Assembly: GCA_004151065.3 (NCBI GenBank)
Contig: NWUY0304081716.1
Location: 1 to 51,285, forward strand
Origin: Larix sibirica
Taxonomy: Eukaryota > Streptophyta > Pinopsida > Pinales > Pinaceae
DNA length: 51,285 nucleotides
Direction of reading: 5' to 3'
A program made the position numbers and the translations under genes. Numbering within the stretch: the first letter of the stretch is position 1; the number at the start of each line of letters is the position of its first letter. Shown here piece after piece: positions 1-11,875 of this stretch. The notes beneath the pieces are model-generated. The model ran no database searches. It was not told the origin of the DNA and was given only the letters and a program-made list of their open reading frames with translations.

Positions 1-845
1 AGACTTTGGGCTTACTACAGGTAGTGTTGTCCTTGGCTATGAGAATATATGGGAAGATTGTGGGTCAATCCCAAACTAGAATCAATTTCAATGATGATGT
101 CCACAACACTATAGGTGTAAACTTAAAGCAAGGAAGTTCTCTTTCCCCTACATTCTTTGGGCTCCATCAACGAGCTTGAAGATATCATCCATGAGTCCCT
201 TGGTAAAACAAATGGTCGCATCCTCTTTGGGGTCACCATTGTTATTCTTTGTTTTGCAGATGATATTATTTTATTTCTCACACAGCTACAAGTCTCCAAA
301 GGCAACTTAATGTTCTCGGAACTTTCTGTGGCAATCATCAGTTACAAGTTACAACTTAACCTTGGGAAATGAAAGTTATGCCATTCAACATGTCTACAAA
401 GGAGTCACTTTCAGTTAAGCGCATTTATAAAGGTCAATGAGTGGAGGATTAGTGTTCTCCACCCTATCTTCAACCTGGCTCTGGCTGCTGAACTATGACG
501 AAATAAAGGGTATACTACTTGCAACATTGAAGAAGCAGCGCATTCAACACTAACTTCAGAATACTCGAAAAAGGATCCACCTCTTTCATGCTTTGGTTAC
601 AGCTTCTCTGCTTTATTGTTGTGAAATTTCAAGTTCCAATTTGACACAAACAGTACAGGCCCACATCAAAACTATCTTGGTAACAATGCTGTCTAAAGAC
701 CTTTCAGGCTAAAAACACTGTTCCACCATGTATCATCCTAGCCAAGTTTGCACCACATCCTCTGTTTATTGTTGTTGTATTTCATTTGGTTTTCATTCCT
801 CGCTCTGTTCAACTCAGGGTGGAAAGTTCAACTCTAACAAGAACC
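1..845 (+). pseudogene. LINE (non-LTR) reverse transcriptase fragment, decayed
   Basis: This is the C-terminal part of a plant LINE ORF2, the protein that copies the element's RNA into DNA. One frame reads KQGSSLSPTFFGL at 126-164, the 'QG..LSP.LF' block of the RT palm. After a +1 shift near 160 the next frame reads INELEDIIHESL and then the catalytic FADD box at 253-264. A third segment in the first frame (294 onward) reads LQRQLNVLGTFCGNHQLQV, the region after the palm. Downstream text to about 845 still resembles the LINE C-terminus (YCCEIS..NLTQTVQAHIKTIL), with several stops. The 5' part is outside the window. There is no endonuclease domain or poly-A tail in view. It is non-functional. 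Confidence 0.8.
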
Positions 846-997
846 AATCCCAACCCCTAGGTAGCCTATAGAAAATTCAATTCTAGGGCAATTAATGCAA
901 CTTCAGAATTTCAGCTCTTTACAAGAGGCTACCCGGATCTAGTCCATGTGAATGTACAGCCTTAGGTTTGACCTGAAATATATTAAAACATCAGCAA

Positions 998-2213
998 TGT
1001 AAGACCCCCAGTTTGACCCCATAACCGTAACTATATATTTTGATGTAAAGGCTGGAAGCCAAGAACAAATGGTCAGTATGACCAAAACATTGTAATTATG
1101 TACATGTTTAATATTAATATAAAATCTCTGACAGCTGCAGATGAAGTAAGGACGCAGATGAGACGGGGAGCTATGACTCCACAAGAGGAGAAGTGCTAGG
1201 GGGCTAAGGGGAATGATTACCATGGTGGGCTTAGTTCCTTAACCTTAGCCTTAGTTATTAATCCAAATCCTAAACCTTGATTAAGGTCATGTCTTGGTCA
1301 AGACGCATAGCAGTCAGAAGCCATGCACATAAAAGAGTGAAAGCTTAGTTTGTGAAGGGGGATTTGACTCATTCATGCACGAATGTATTCCATGGAAGGG
1401 GCTTCATTGTTATTCCACGATTCATTCAAGAATGCATGTATTCCATGGAGGATGGTTCGAACTTCACCGAGGAAATTATGGAAACTGATACCTGAGTATG
1501 GTATCTAAAAACTAGAGAGATCACATGCAAACCATCCAATGTCCATGCTTGGTTCTAGGGGTTTTTCCCTTGTGAGAGAAATATGGCTTGCAATTGTGTT
1601 CCCTAGACTCCCCAATTCAGATAGTTCTTGTCCAACCTGTGCTAGAGTATTGGAAGGGAACTGGAGGCTTCCCGAGGGACTATTAGCTCAGAGAAGGGGG
1701 TTTGTTCCTTGCATTGTGCAGGTTGATGGGGAATGAGAATTGAGGATTGGGACAACTATGGAGGGGGTTTTTTCACCAAGGGATTGCAAAGTGTTGGGCT
1801 CATAAAAATATTTGGGGAAATATGCACCCTTATGGATTTATAGCCCCAACTAGGGGGTGGTCTCTGTCATAGAAAGAAAAGTGTGACAAAGTACTTATGG
1901 CTGGGAGGAACATCCTTCGTTTGCTGCCACTTGGAGGACACTAAAAGATAAGTTCCTCAATTGTATTATAAATTCAATGGTTATATTATTGTTATGGTAT
2001 TTGCTTAACTTATTGTAAGTGGATATCTTATTACACGGGTTTCTTGGCATTGTAGGAATGCATTCGTGTTAAATTTTCCTGTAATGTTTTAATATATGCA
2101 TATGTTAATTTGGGCGACCAGACATTTATTTTCTGTTATAAATTGATAATGAATATTATGAAAAACAAATTTGGGTATCGATGGTGTATTTTGTAACTGA
2201 TTTGATTACCCCA
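998..2213 (+). repeat. 5' LTR of the outer element
   Basis: This copy pairs with 10,680-11,875 through long collinear matches. Examples are the block around 1045-1220 (ends TCCACAAG.GG.GAAGTG), the block from 1632 (CCAACCTGTGCTAGAG), and the last 240 bp (for example CATTGTAGGAATGCATTC). It begins TGTAAGACC and ends TACCCCA. A copy of the word GGGACTATTAGCTCAG at about 1677 recurs in altered form at 9965. No clear primer-binding site follows the right edge. Confidence 0.72.
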
Positions 2214-5200
2214 TAGCCTCGAAGGCATGATGTGGTCACTAGTTTCATGACAAATTTGTATCAAATCCAGGGGTTGCAACACTAGGACTACATGGGCCAT
2301 ATTTGAATTATACATGAATAATTACAGGTTGTACATTAAGTGTTTGATAGAATGGATAATCAAAATGGTTTGGATAAAAATGGTTTTGAATCCTTCATTG
2401 TTTAAAATTTTAGAGTTTTAGAGTTGGTTTGAGTATATTGGGAGAAAATTATAGTTTGCATGCCAACTATTTGGTGAAATTCCCTTATGGAATTCATGGT
2501 TTTAAATGGCCATATTTTATTATCACAACCAACATGGTAGCTAGTGATGTAAAAATCCATAATGGAATAATTGGGTCCGAGAAAAATTCGAGCGAATTCG
2601 AACCAGTTCCTTGGAATTACAATTTGGGTTAATTGACAGAAATTACAACTATCTTAGTTGACGAAAACTTTCTAGCCATAGGAAAATACAGGTGTAATCC
2701 TCTATATTCCAAATGTGACTTTCCTTTAACCACTTGTCCAAATATTTGAAATTTAAGTATCTATGAAAATTTGAACATTTTTTATTTGGGCCCCATAATT
2801 TTCATAAGGATAGGGATGACGTGGGTCAGCCATGTGGATTCTATGTACAGGTGGCAGCACCAAAAGGACCAACTACATTTATGGAATCCAAATATCCTAG
2901 TAAAGGATCAATATATGTCGTGAACGACTAAGATTTAATCAAGTCACCAAGATCAAGAGATCATGACCATTTGAGCAAATGAAGATGATAGGATTTTATC
3001 ATAAGAGAGAGCCTTGCAAATGACCTAGATTGCATCGTGCAAGTTCGATGGGTGGATTGTGACTATTCGTGCAAATGGAAGTACATGTACCTTCATACAA
3101 GGGTTCATGCTGCGAACAGATCAGATCAGATCTTGCAAGTTGGAACTTTAAATCTAATCCATTGGCGCAAACTCAATGTGCTCAAAGTTTAATCAAGGGG
3201 GTCCAACCGTGAATGGCCAGGATTGATCAAGAAACTGTCACAGCTAAATATGATCCATTCGACCGAGTGAACATGATTGAAGGGTAACAAGGGTAGCCCC
3301 ACTGCGAATGACTGATATCTAATCGCACAAGTTTGATCAAGATTGTTTGCACACAAAGAGTTGGTCATACCTTATTTCAACGGGTATCACCGCAAATGGA
3401 TAGGATTAAATCACACAAGTTTGATTAGGCGAACTAAATCGTTTGTACATTTTAATATGTATTCCACTCTACCAGCCATTGGGAAAAATTAAATGTGTTG
3501 TGAAAACGATAATAATGCTAGAAGACGGTAGGGGAGAGTCACCAATGGCCCAGATTTGACATCAAATTAGATAAATGACCAACAATCCTAGACATGTCAT
3601 GATGACATCAAAGAGGCAGCAAATGACATGGTCATGTATGATGACGACACTTAGGGCCCCCACTACCACATTGGCAACCACATGTCATGCCACATCAATA
3701 TCCCACAATCTCAATAGGAATTAGAAAAGTTAATGCAGTGTCGCAAATGGACAAGAATAATTGGAAAAAGACAGTGGTTTGAAATTTTGATTTCCAAGAC
3801 TATAAATTGGAAAATGGTGTTGAACTTAATATGCCAGATTGCACGAAATAAAAATATTTATAAAAGAAGAAAGTTAAAAGTTGGCAATTCCACAATCTAT
3901 AAAAGTTGGATGGTGAATCAGACCAAAAAAAATCTAAAAGTATATGAGTACTCAAAATCATATGGGCTACTAGCACTGATACAATTTTTTTTATTTTTCT
4001 CTACTAATTTTCATCTACAAGTTTGATAAGTTGGTCATTCAAAATAAGTGCAGCTACAAGAAACAATGCAAAAGTGGGTAAAATCGATGATTTTGGAGAG
4101 CTTTAAGGCTTTCATGTCCGAGTTTGAAAAAGGAAATGGAAGTAGTTGATTGGAAAGAGTATCAATAGGGGAATAAGCATAGTGAATCTGATTAAGAATC
4201 AATTATTCTCATCTTTACATAAATTTAACAGAAAAGGGGCATGTAACCTAATTTGACAAAAAATATCAAATGCGTATTTCTTAGAATTTTTCTATATGCG
4301 TGAAAATTTTTATGAAAATTTGGAAAAATGCTTATCTAACAGATTTGATGTTACTTAGAATAGATTGCAAATATCAGGTACATGTCTCAGTAGTGTGTAT
4401 TTTGAGATTCAAAGCAGCTATAAGAATAGGGTAGTATTGAGCAAAAGTGCTAACTTTGGGGAAATGTAATTTTTTGCTCAAAACCTAGAATTAAGAAAAT
4501 CTATAGTTGTTGGAAAGATAATATAAAGGAGAATAAAAAAATAGATATGATTTTTGAAATAATTTTCTAGCTATTTGATGAAGTTCACAAAATAGAGCCT
4601 CTCGACTTAAATAGACAAGGAACAATGCAAATTGGATGGATTTACAAATTTTGGAGGAATGCAATTTTTCATTGTAAGATCAGAATAGGGTGTGACTATA
4701 GTCATTGAAAAAATGATATAGAGAAGAATAGAATGGAAGGATTCTGAATTCGAAATATGTTTCTTATTTTCTTTAAAAGTCAAACAGAATAGAGCCTTTG
4801 GGCTTATTTTGACAAGACAGTTGTCAATCTAGGTAATTTCCAAAGTAACTTAAACTTTAGAAAAAGTAGTATGGTGATGTAGGAGTGTATCAAAGGTGAA
4901 ATTGGCTAAGTATAATGGTATGAACACTATTATGGTTCTCTCACAATTAAGAATATGCATGGTTGGGAAAGCAAGCATAGTAAATATTGGCTAACTAAAA
5001 ATGTGCAAGATTATGCTAAGTGGAGCTGAGTTTTTGGTATATGGAGTATTGAGTGATGAGAAATGACAATCATGTATCATTAAGAAGGAAGAAATATATT
5101 AATAAAAGTTGTTGGTGTCTTGAATAATAATCCACACTAGGTGATGGTTGAGATTAGCATGTACAATTTGAACTCAAGGTAGATCCAATGGAGCTTGTAT

Positions 5201-5644
5201 TGACTGGATGGGATATGGTATGACATTATGGAAGACATAGAAAAGGGATTGAATTTTCTTGCAGGAAGAGTAGATAAGTGTGGATTCATGATCCTAAAGT
5301 GGGGTTTTATGTATAACTAAGCAATAATGACAACTAATGGAACTGTTGAATGTATCAGTAGGTAAGAAACATGGAACATATCATCGGGTAAAGGGAAATG
5401 CATCTCATATGAGCGATGAATGAATTACACTTGGGGATCAAGTGTAACCATGAATGGAAGAGTTGTAGGATATAGACTAGTAACATATGCGTAAGGAATG
5501 AGAATATGTGATAAAATTCCACTCAAATAGAAGCTGCTAAATTGATGGAATAAGATATTCCAATGGATGGTTTTGTCATGTGGTTCATAATCGTGGTGAG
5601 GAGTTTGATGAAAAATAAAGGACAAATCCATAATTGAATGGAAC
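2214..5644. other. Interior of the outer LTR element, left part, no gene seen
   Basis: This is AT-rich sequence with stops in all frames at short intervals. The longest open stretches are below 100 codons and have no recognisable motif. Around 2930-3430 the words GATCAAG, GCACAAGTTTGAT and GCAAATG recur, which hints at a very old local duplication. I can assign no function. Confidence 0.5.
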
Positions 5645-5903
5645 TATTGGAAGCCTTAGATCGAACTACAATATTCAAGCAAGAGAGACTACATTGGAAG
5701 AACACACACATATAACCAACAACACTAAATATTGGAAAGTGACATCTGATTCAGTTGTATTCATGTAGTTGATAGGTATTTATACATGGCAGATATGCTT
5801 GGAGTGGGTGAAAATGCTCCAACTAATCATTCGTTTAGTTCCCCTATTACATAGAATGTTAATATATGATGACAATTAGAGGCCCGAAGGGTCCCCTCCA
5901 ACA
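5645..5903 (+). repeat. Left LTR of the nested element
   Basis: It is collinear with 7991-8250 throughout. Shared words include CATATATAACCAACAACAC, CATGTAGTTGATAGGTATTTA, ATTACATAGAATGTTAATAT and GAAGGGTCCCCTCCAACA. The first dinucleotide is TA instead of TG, so one end base has mutated. Confidence 0.85.
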
Positions 5904-7990
5904 TCTCCCCGACCCCAAAAATATTCTTCGTCCCAAAGAGAACATGAAGTATGCAGGAACATCCATGACCTGTTACTCTTCATATTTCGTCTTCAATTTG
6001 GTAGTAGTTGGTCGAAGCCTCACCCTTTATTCATCTTGCCTACATTCATCTCCATCGAATCAAAAATAGGTCTTTTAGCTCTTCTTCCTGTACCATTTGC
6101 TTCCTTCTACCTTCCGAGGTCACAACCCAAGAACTACTTCTACATTGTTGCACTAGGTGACTCAATCTATTCAAGTGTTCTTTGTATCATCATCTTGACG
6201 TTAATCTATTTTCTGTGCATTTGTATGATTCATTTTGCTTGAATGTTGTCTTTGTATTCTTTTTTCATGGAGATTAAAAATACCTACAAGTTTCATTGGA
6301 CTGCCTGCTCATTGTGCATGCTTTGGTTATGATCCACTGCTTTTGACTTAACTAAATTGACTAGATACGACTAACAAGAGTTTGCTAAAGACTGAATTCA
6401 TTACAAAAAGTAGAGGGGTCTCCTTCCTTGAAAAAAACTCACATTTCATACCCTCTATTATTTAATTGACTCCAGATATTTTAAAATGGAGTCGCTCGTG
6501 GGCTAGTGACTCAATCAACTCAATTAAAGACTCCTATTACATATATTCTCGACATTACATTTTAGATCCTTAAACAACATAAAACTCGACCATAATGACA
6601 TTGACCAAATCAAGGAGTCAACGAAAGTAAGAGATCGACCATGTATTATCAACCAAGATAATGATGACTAGAATAACATCGACCAAATACTCTATCGACC
6701 ACTTTTAAAAACCGACCAAAATTAGGCATCAACCTATTTTAGTATTGACCATATTTTTACAACATCGACCAATTTAATAACTGACCATAAATAAAATAAA
6801 AAATTGACCACAATAGCATCCACCACAAAAGTGACTTGTCAACTACGCCAAATAATATGTTAATCATATGTCAAAAGGAAAAAAACTAATAATAAAAAAA
6901 TAGTTGATCGTCTTCTTTAACCATGAATTCCACAAATAATTAAACTAGTCGAGCATACTACCTTGGAAAACAAGTCAACAGACAAATTGAAAGAGTGTAG
7001 TCGACGAATGTTCTATTCAATGGTCTGATGTAGTGGTTAATTGATGAGTTGTGATTTTTGGTGGATAGACTCTGGTCAGCGACTTATTGGAACCGACAGA
7101 TTATGCAGTTGACAGGTAATCAGTTGGCAATGATATTTAATGAGATCAAATCTCCCAATTGACAGTTACTCCAAGTGACATTTAAACTGCAAGTTGGTCA
7201 TTTGCTAATTGGTTTGACTTCAGAACAGTCCATCATAAGTCTACTTCTCAATAATTTCAGTCGATGATTGGTCATATAGTAGCACCATCAGTGTATGTTG
7301 GTCAGTTCCACATGCTATCAACTGATGGTAAACAATAGGCTTCTCTTCAAAGTAGGGTGCCCGATATCCCAGAGATCGATTTTGTTAGCATTCTCCAACC
7401 AACCTCTTAATCTCTAATTGGGTTTATAATCCACTCTTTTGGAAATCTTCATCAATTTTAGGGTAGTCGAAAGAAGCAATTCAAGCATGATTGTCGTCAA
7501 CAACAAATCGATTCCACGAGCAATATTATTTTGTTACTTACATATTTTCTTTCTTTCAACAATAATAAACTAATCTTCTACTTGATATCCGCTACAAATT
7601 TGCATGAAATCTTCAGGTGGATTATTAACTTCATGAAATACATATCAACTCAAAACCTTTCTTTCTCTGGAAGTTGTTTTTACATGACGATATTTCCAAC
7701 TTCATCAGATCATTTCTTGCGATGGTTTTTCTGTGCAAAAAACATCACAAGCGGTGTCGTATTCTATAGATATGCAAACTCATATTTATTTCTTTTGTTT
7801 GCAGTTTTCTTCCTCGAGCATGGAGTAACAATGACCATCGTTCTTTTAATATTTGAGACAACATTAGTAGTTTCCGATATTTCTTCTTGCATGGGTTTCT
7901 TTCTACTCACATTTTATTGCAGGTTTGAGTCAGTCCCCATCTGTTGCTACTGTCACCCAGGCCAAATGGAGAACGACAATGGCATGAAGA
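5904..7990. other. Interior of the nested element, no gene; CGACCA-word cluster
   Basis: No retroelement protein motif is visible in any frame. Between about 6590 and 6850 the word CGACCA or TGACCA (often preceded by AT and followed by A) recurs roughly every 20-40 bases, for example ATCGACCAAAT, ATCGACCACTT, ACCGACCAAAA, ATCGACCAATT. The open stretch that starts near 7531 runs across the LTR boundary and is probably chance. Confidence 0.5.
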
Positions 7991-8250
7991 TGTTGGAAGC
8001 CTCATACCCAACTGCAGCATTCAAGCAAGAGAGACAACAATGGAAAAACACACATATATAACCAACAACACAGAATATCGGAAATGGGCGTCTGATTCAT
8101 TTGTATTCTTCATGTAGTTGATAGGTATTTATACACAGTAGATATGGTTGGAGTAGGTACAACCGCTCCTACTAATCCATAGTTTAGTTCCTCTATTACA
8201 TAGAATGTTAATATATGATGGAAGTTAGGGCCGAAGGGTCCCCTCCAACA
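7991..8250 (+). repeat. Right LTR of the nested element
   Basis: It has intact TGTTGGA and TCCAACA ends and pairs with 5645-5903. The sequence just before it (GGCATGAAGA) is only mildly purine-rich, so the polypurine tract is weak or decayed. Confidence 0.85.
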
Positions 8251-10671
8251 TGAACCTAATTACTACCACATAATTTAATATAACATCTTCCGAAAATAGA
8301 ATTATGAAGAGGTCTCGTACAAGTGAAAAGTGAAATTGAAATTGGCATGGCTTGAAAATGAGAGTGGAATTTCAAGGATTTCAAATGGAGATGGAATGAA
8401 ACTTTTTGTAACATTATGAACTTCTAAGAAGTAGTAAGATAAGTTAGTAATGTTGCTATGGATTGGAAAGTAGGAATTATCAAGATGGATTTGGCTTTAT
8501 TTTCCAAGAATAAGTGGAGCAACACGCAATGTGAGGATAATGTACGGAAAACTCAAAAATTGAGGCAAAGGTAGTTTCATATTCAAAGGGGATGAATACA
8601 ACTCAAGGAAACAAAAGAAACTACTACATTGTAAAAGGAATCTTTATAAGGATACAAGTGTTGTTTTACCAACAAATGGTGAAGATGGACAACATGATAG
8701 CAATAAATGAAAGAGATGGGATCTCTCAAATTCATATGCATTAGTAGGCATATTAAAATAGGATGCATAGTGCATGTGAATATGCTTTTGCATACATGTG
8801 ATATTGCATATTAGTAAAAGTACTATGGTTTTACTTATCTAATGAGACATTAATGATAATTAATATAGTCGATGATGTTTGTATGACCATAAATAGTTGA
8901 AGCATGGTTGAATATGTTGATGATGTAGTTGGATATGACATGTAACCTTAGCATAAAATACTAGGATGATAAATCTATGATCAAGAGGATGGTGAAAGGA
9001 TTGTGCAGTTCCTTGTAAGAGACCAACTGATTAGGTAACCTCAAAGGTGTTGAGGGAAGCAATTCAGGTAATGGATTTATTTTTTCCAAATGCATAAATG
9101 TTGAAAAAGGAACTCGGTAAGAATTCATTCAACCATATGTAAATATCATCAGTGGCTATGCATATGGTGTTTGAATGCATTTTATTAAATGTTATTACAC
9201 CAAGTGTGATGGGGTAGTAGCAGGAAGTCTTATACCCATATGGCTATTTGGAATTTAAAATGCATTAATGCCAAATTAAATAGCATTCCATGTGTGTGTT
9301 GGTTATGAGTAAATAACCAAGGCAAATCAAGGTTTGTGAACTTGATATAGAGTTCATGAATTAATGAAAGGATGCATTGAGTGTGTGTGAGTTATTAGAT
9401 TGCATAAATATTGCAGTTATACACACATATATGTGGGCATGCATGTTAAGCCATATTTCATTGCATAATATGTTAACAACGAAATGGTGTAATTATTGGT
9501 AATGCATAATTCTAAAATTATTTCATGAGCTGTTGTGAATGTAGTGAAATAAATGCATGAAAAAGTAGTCACATTGGATGGACTACAAGAATGCTCTATC
9601 AAAAGAACATAGTTGTGTAAAAAAAAAGATTGTCTTGGATATGGCAGTAAAAGCAAGGCATAATTAAGACATGGATTATTTATCTTTCAATTGAAATCTA
9701 AGTATTATGTGTGGAACCCGTGTTCTTATTAGGAATTTAATTGTGAAGATAATGATTATATTGATTAAAGAATAAAAGTATGATTCCTAATACATGTATG
9801 TTTATGTTTATGACATAGGTGAATGGTGAATATACCTACAATGAACCCATGATGGAAACTATAATTTGGAAATCTCAAGTAGAAGGCCACTAAAAGGACA
9901 CGAGAACCCTATAATTTGTGCTCTTATTGTGCAACAAATCCTTGGTGAATGATAGATCGCCCGAGGGACTGTTAACTCGGAGAAGGGGATGCACAATCCT
10001 GGAGGATGAGTGACTGTAGAGAAGAGGAAACTTTAATGAATATGCTATGAGTAATTCATGGTATCTTAGATTCCTAACATGGATATTCCATGGTTAGTCT
10101 ATGTTGGAGCACTGGAACATAATCATGTTAACTTGAAGGATTGCATGTAAATAATGGATTCCATTCCTTGTGTTGTGTAGGTTGACGGGGGAGGAGTGGT
10201 ATGGATGAGTACATTTGTGGAGGGTGTGTCAAATGGGTAGTGAGATGAATTATTTCTCATTGCATCCCTATGAAAACAAATAAATATGCATGCAGATAAG
10301 TATTGGATAGAGATTTCATACTTATACGATGAAACAAATATATGTTTTTACCTTTTTGGTATTGGAAAATTGGTATGGACATTATGACTATTTCATAAGA
10401 ATTATTATAACATGTATACTACTTCTTAATGATTGATATAGGTACATATGGATGTACCAATCATGGGAAGGAAAATACAGCAATGGACAATCAATGTTGG
10501 TGCATTGTGGATGAGATGGATGAAAACTATACTAGATTGCAAGGACCAAGAATGTTGTGGCAAATGTGCCTGAGTAAGCAACTTGGGAACTAAAGCTAGG
10601 ATGTTGTGCAATGGCATATTGTACATGTCTAAAGACATGTTAAATTATGTCATTGTATATATAGTGTTGAT
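8251..10671. other. Interior of the outer LTR element, right part, no gene seen
   Basis: This AT-rich DNA has stops in all frames. The words TGCAT/ATGCA are frequent between 8740 and 9560, probably compositional. At 9955-10,235 there is a stretch related to the middle of the flanking LTRs (listed separately). No protein motif was found. Confidence 0.5.
9955..10235 (+). repeat. Third, diverged copy of part of the outer LTR
   Basis: The words CCCGAGGGACT.TTA.CTC.G (about 9960), TTCCTTG..TTGTG.AGGTTGA.GGGG (about 10,165) and GTGGAGGGTGTG.CA (about 10,215) appear in the same order as in the 5' LTR at 1673-1780. The match is patchy with gaps, so this is either a much older LTR fragment or an LTR-like stretch of the interior. 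Confidence 0.4.
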
Positions 10672-10679
10672 GAGGGGAA
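10672..10679 (+). other. Polypurine tract of the outer element
   Basis: GAGGGGAA lies directly before the TGTAAC start of the right LTR. In LTR retrotransposons this position primes plus-strand DNA synthesis. It also gives the element's orientation. Confidence 0.55.
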
Positions 10680-11875
10680 TGTAACACCATATTTTTGACT
10701 TTGTAATGTAATCATATATATATATATATATTAATGTGAAGGCTAAAATCCGAACACAAATGGTCTAGGAAGACTGAGATGATGCAATTATGTACAAATA
10801 TGATATTAGTATAAAATCCCTAATGATTGTAGATGAAGAAGTATGAAGGAGAGATTGGGGGTTATGATTCCACAAGTGGGGAAGTGATAGTGGGATAAGG
10901 GAAATGACCCTAGAGGGATTTAGCTTATATCCTTAGACGTATCACTTTAACCCAAGGTTCCTAAACCTTGATTAAGAGAAATGCTTTAACTAAGCATTAT
11001 TTAATTATCTTAAGAGGGGATTAATGGGGGAAAGGTAGCCTCATTTGGAAAAAAAAAAGCCACATGTAAATATAAAGCCATGCATTTAAAAAGTGAGAAT
11101 TTAGTTTGATATTCATTCATTCCTCATCATTCTAGACATCATCTTTAACTATCTTGAGACTGGTACCTAGGAGACAAGACCATACCTGCCATAGGTGGAG
11201 AAACATATTCATGTCATTAACCTCAAGGAAATTGGTGATAGGGTGGTGTACCCTTGTGAGAGGAACTTGGTGTATAGTTGTGATCCTTGGAGTTCCAATT
11301 CAGAGACTTCATGTCCAACCTGTGCTAGAGCAATGGAAGGGAACTAGAGTCTTCTACAGGGACTATTCCTTGCATTGTGCATGTTGATGGGGAATGATAA
11401 TTGAGGATTGGTACAACTATGGAGAGGGTTTATGCACCAAGGGGTTTCATGAGTGTTGGGATTTGTAAAAGCATTGGGGAAATATTCACCCTCTTTGAAT
11501 GATAGCCCCAACTTGGGGGCGACCTCTATCATAGAAAGAAAGGTGTGATAGAGTACCTACGACTGGGAGGAATGCCCTTCATTTGCAACTAGTTGGAGAA
11601 CATTAAAAGATAATTTCATCAATTGTATTATGAATGCCATGATTATATTATTGTTATGGTATTTTTTTAATTTATTCTAATTGAATATCTTATTGCAATG
11701 GTTGCTTGGCATTGTAGGAATGCATTCATGTTAAATTTTCATGTAATATTTTAATATATGCATATATTAATTTGGGAGAGCATTCATTTATTTTCCATTA
11801 TAAATTGATAATGAATATTATGAAAAAGAAATTTGGGTATTAGTCGTGTGTTGTGTAAGTTATTTGAGTACCCCA
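10680..11875 (+). repeat. 3' LTR of the outer element
   Basis: It is the partner of 998-2213. It begins TGTAACACC and ends TACCCCA. An (AT)n run at 10,714-10,731 is absent from the other copy, and a stretch present in LTR1 between about 1670 and 1700 is shortened here, so the copies have diverged by indels as well as substitutions. Confidence 0.72.
10714..10731. repeat. (AT)n microsatellite
   Basis: Nine uninterrupted AT units lie inside the 3' LTR. Confidence 0.9.

Larger units (their letters stand above)
5645..8250 (+). mobile_element. Nested small LTR retroelement, non-autonomous
   Basis: Direct repeats of 259 bp (5645-5903) and 260 bp (7991-8250) flank 2.1 kb. The right copy begins TGTTGGA and ends TCCAACA, a perfect 7-bp inverted terminal repeat. 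The left copy begins TATTGGA, one substitution. The bases outside are ggaac (5640-5644) and tgaac (8251-8255), a 5-bp target duplication with one mismatch. The interior has no recognisable gag, protease, integrase or RT, so it needed proteins from another element. The short LTRs and TGTTGG/CCAACA ends fit Ty1/copia-type non-autonomous elements, but this assignment is inference. It sits inside the outer element and is therefore younger than it. Confidence 0.8.
998..11875 (+). mobile_element. Old non-coding LTR retrotransposon (LARD-like) with a nested element inside
   Basis: Two direct repeats of about 1.2 kb (998-2213 and 10,680-11,875) flank about 8.5 kb. Both repeats begin TGTAA and end CCCCA, the usual TG...CA ends. 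A purine tract GAGGGGAA sits directly against the right repeat, which fixes the orientation as plus. I see no gag or pol reading frame in the interior, so this resembles a large retrotransposon derivative that relied on another element's proteins. A smaller LTR element is nested at 5645-8250. The five bases on the two sides (agcaa and ttgta) do not match, so the target duplication has decayed, the ends are off by a few bases, or the two LTRs come from different copies. By eye the last 240 bp of the LTRs are about 85% identical, which indicates an old insertion. Confidence 0.72.

Noticed and set aside
7531-8061. 176-codon hydrophobic frame
   Set aside because: It starts in non-coding interior and runs across the LTR edge at 7991. 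The composition follows T-rich DNA and there is no motif.
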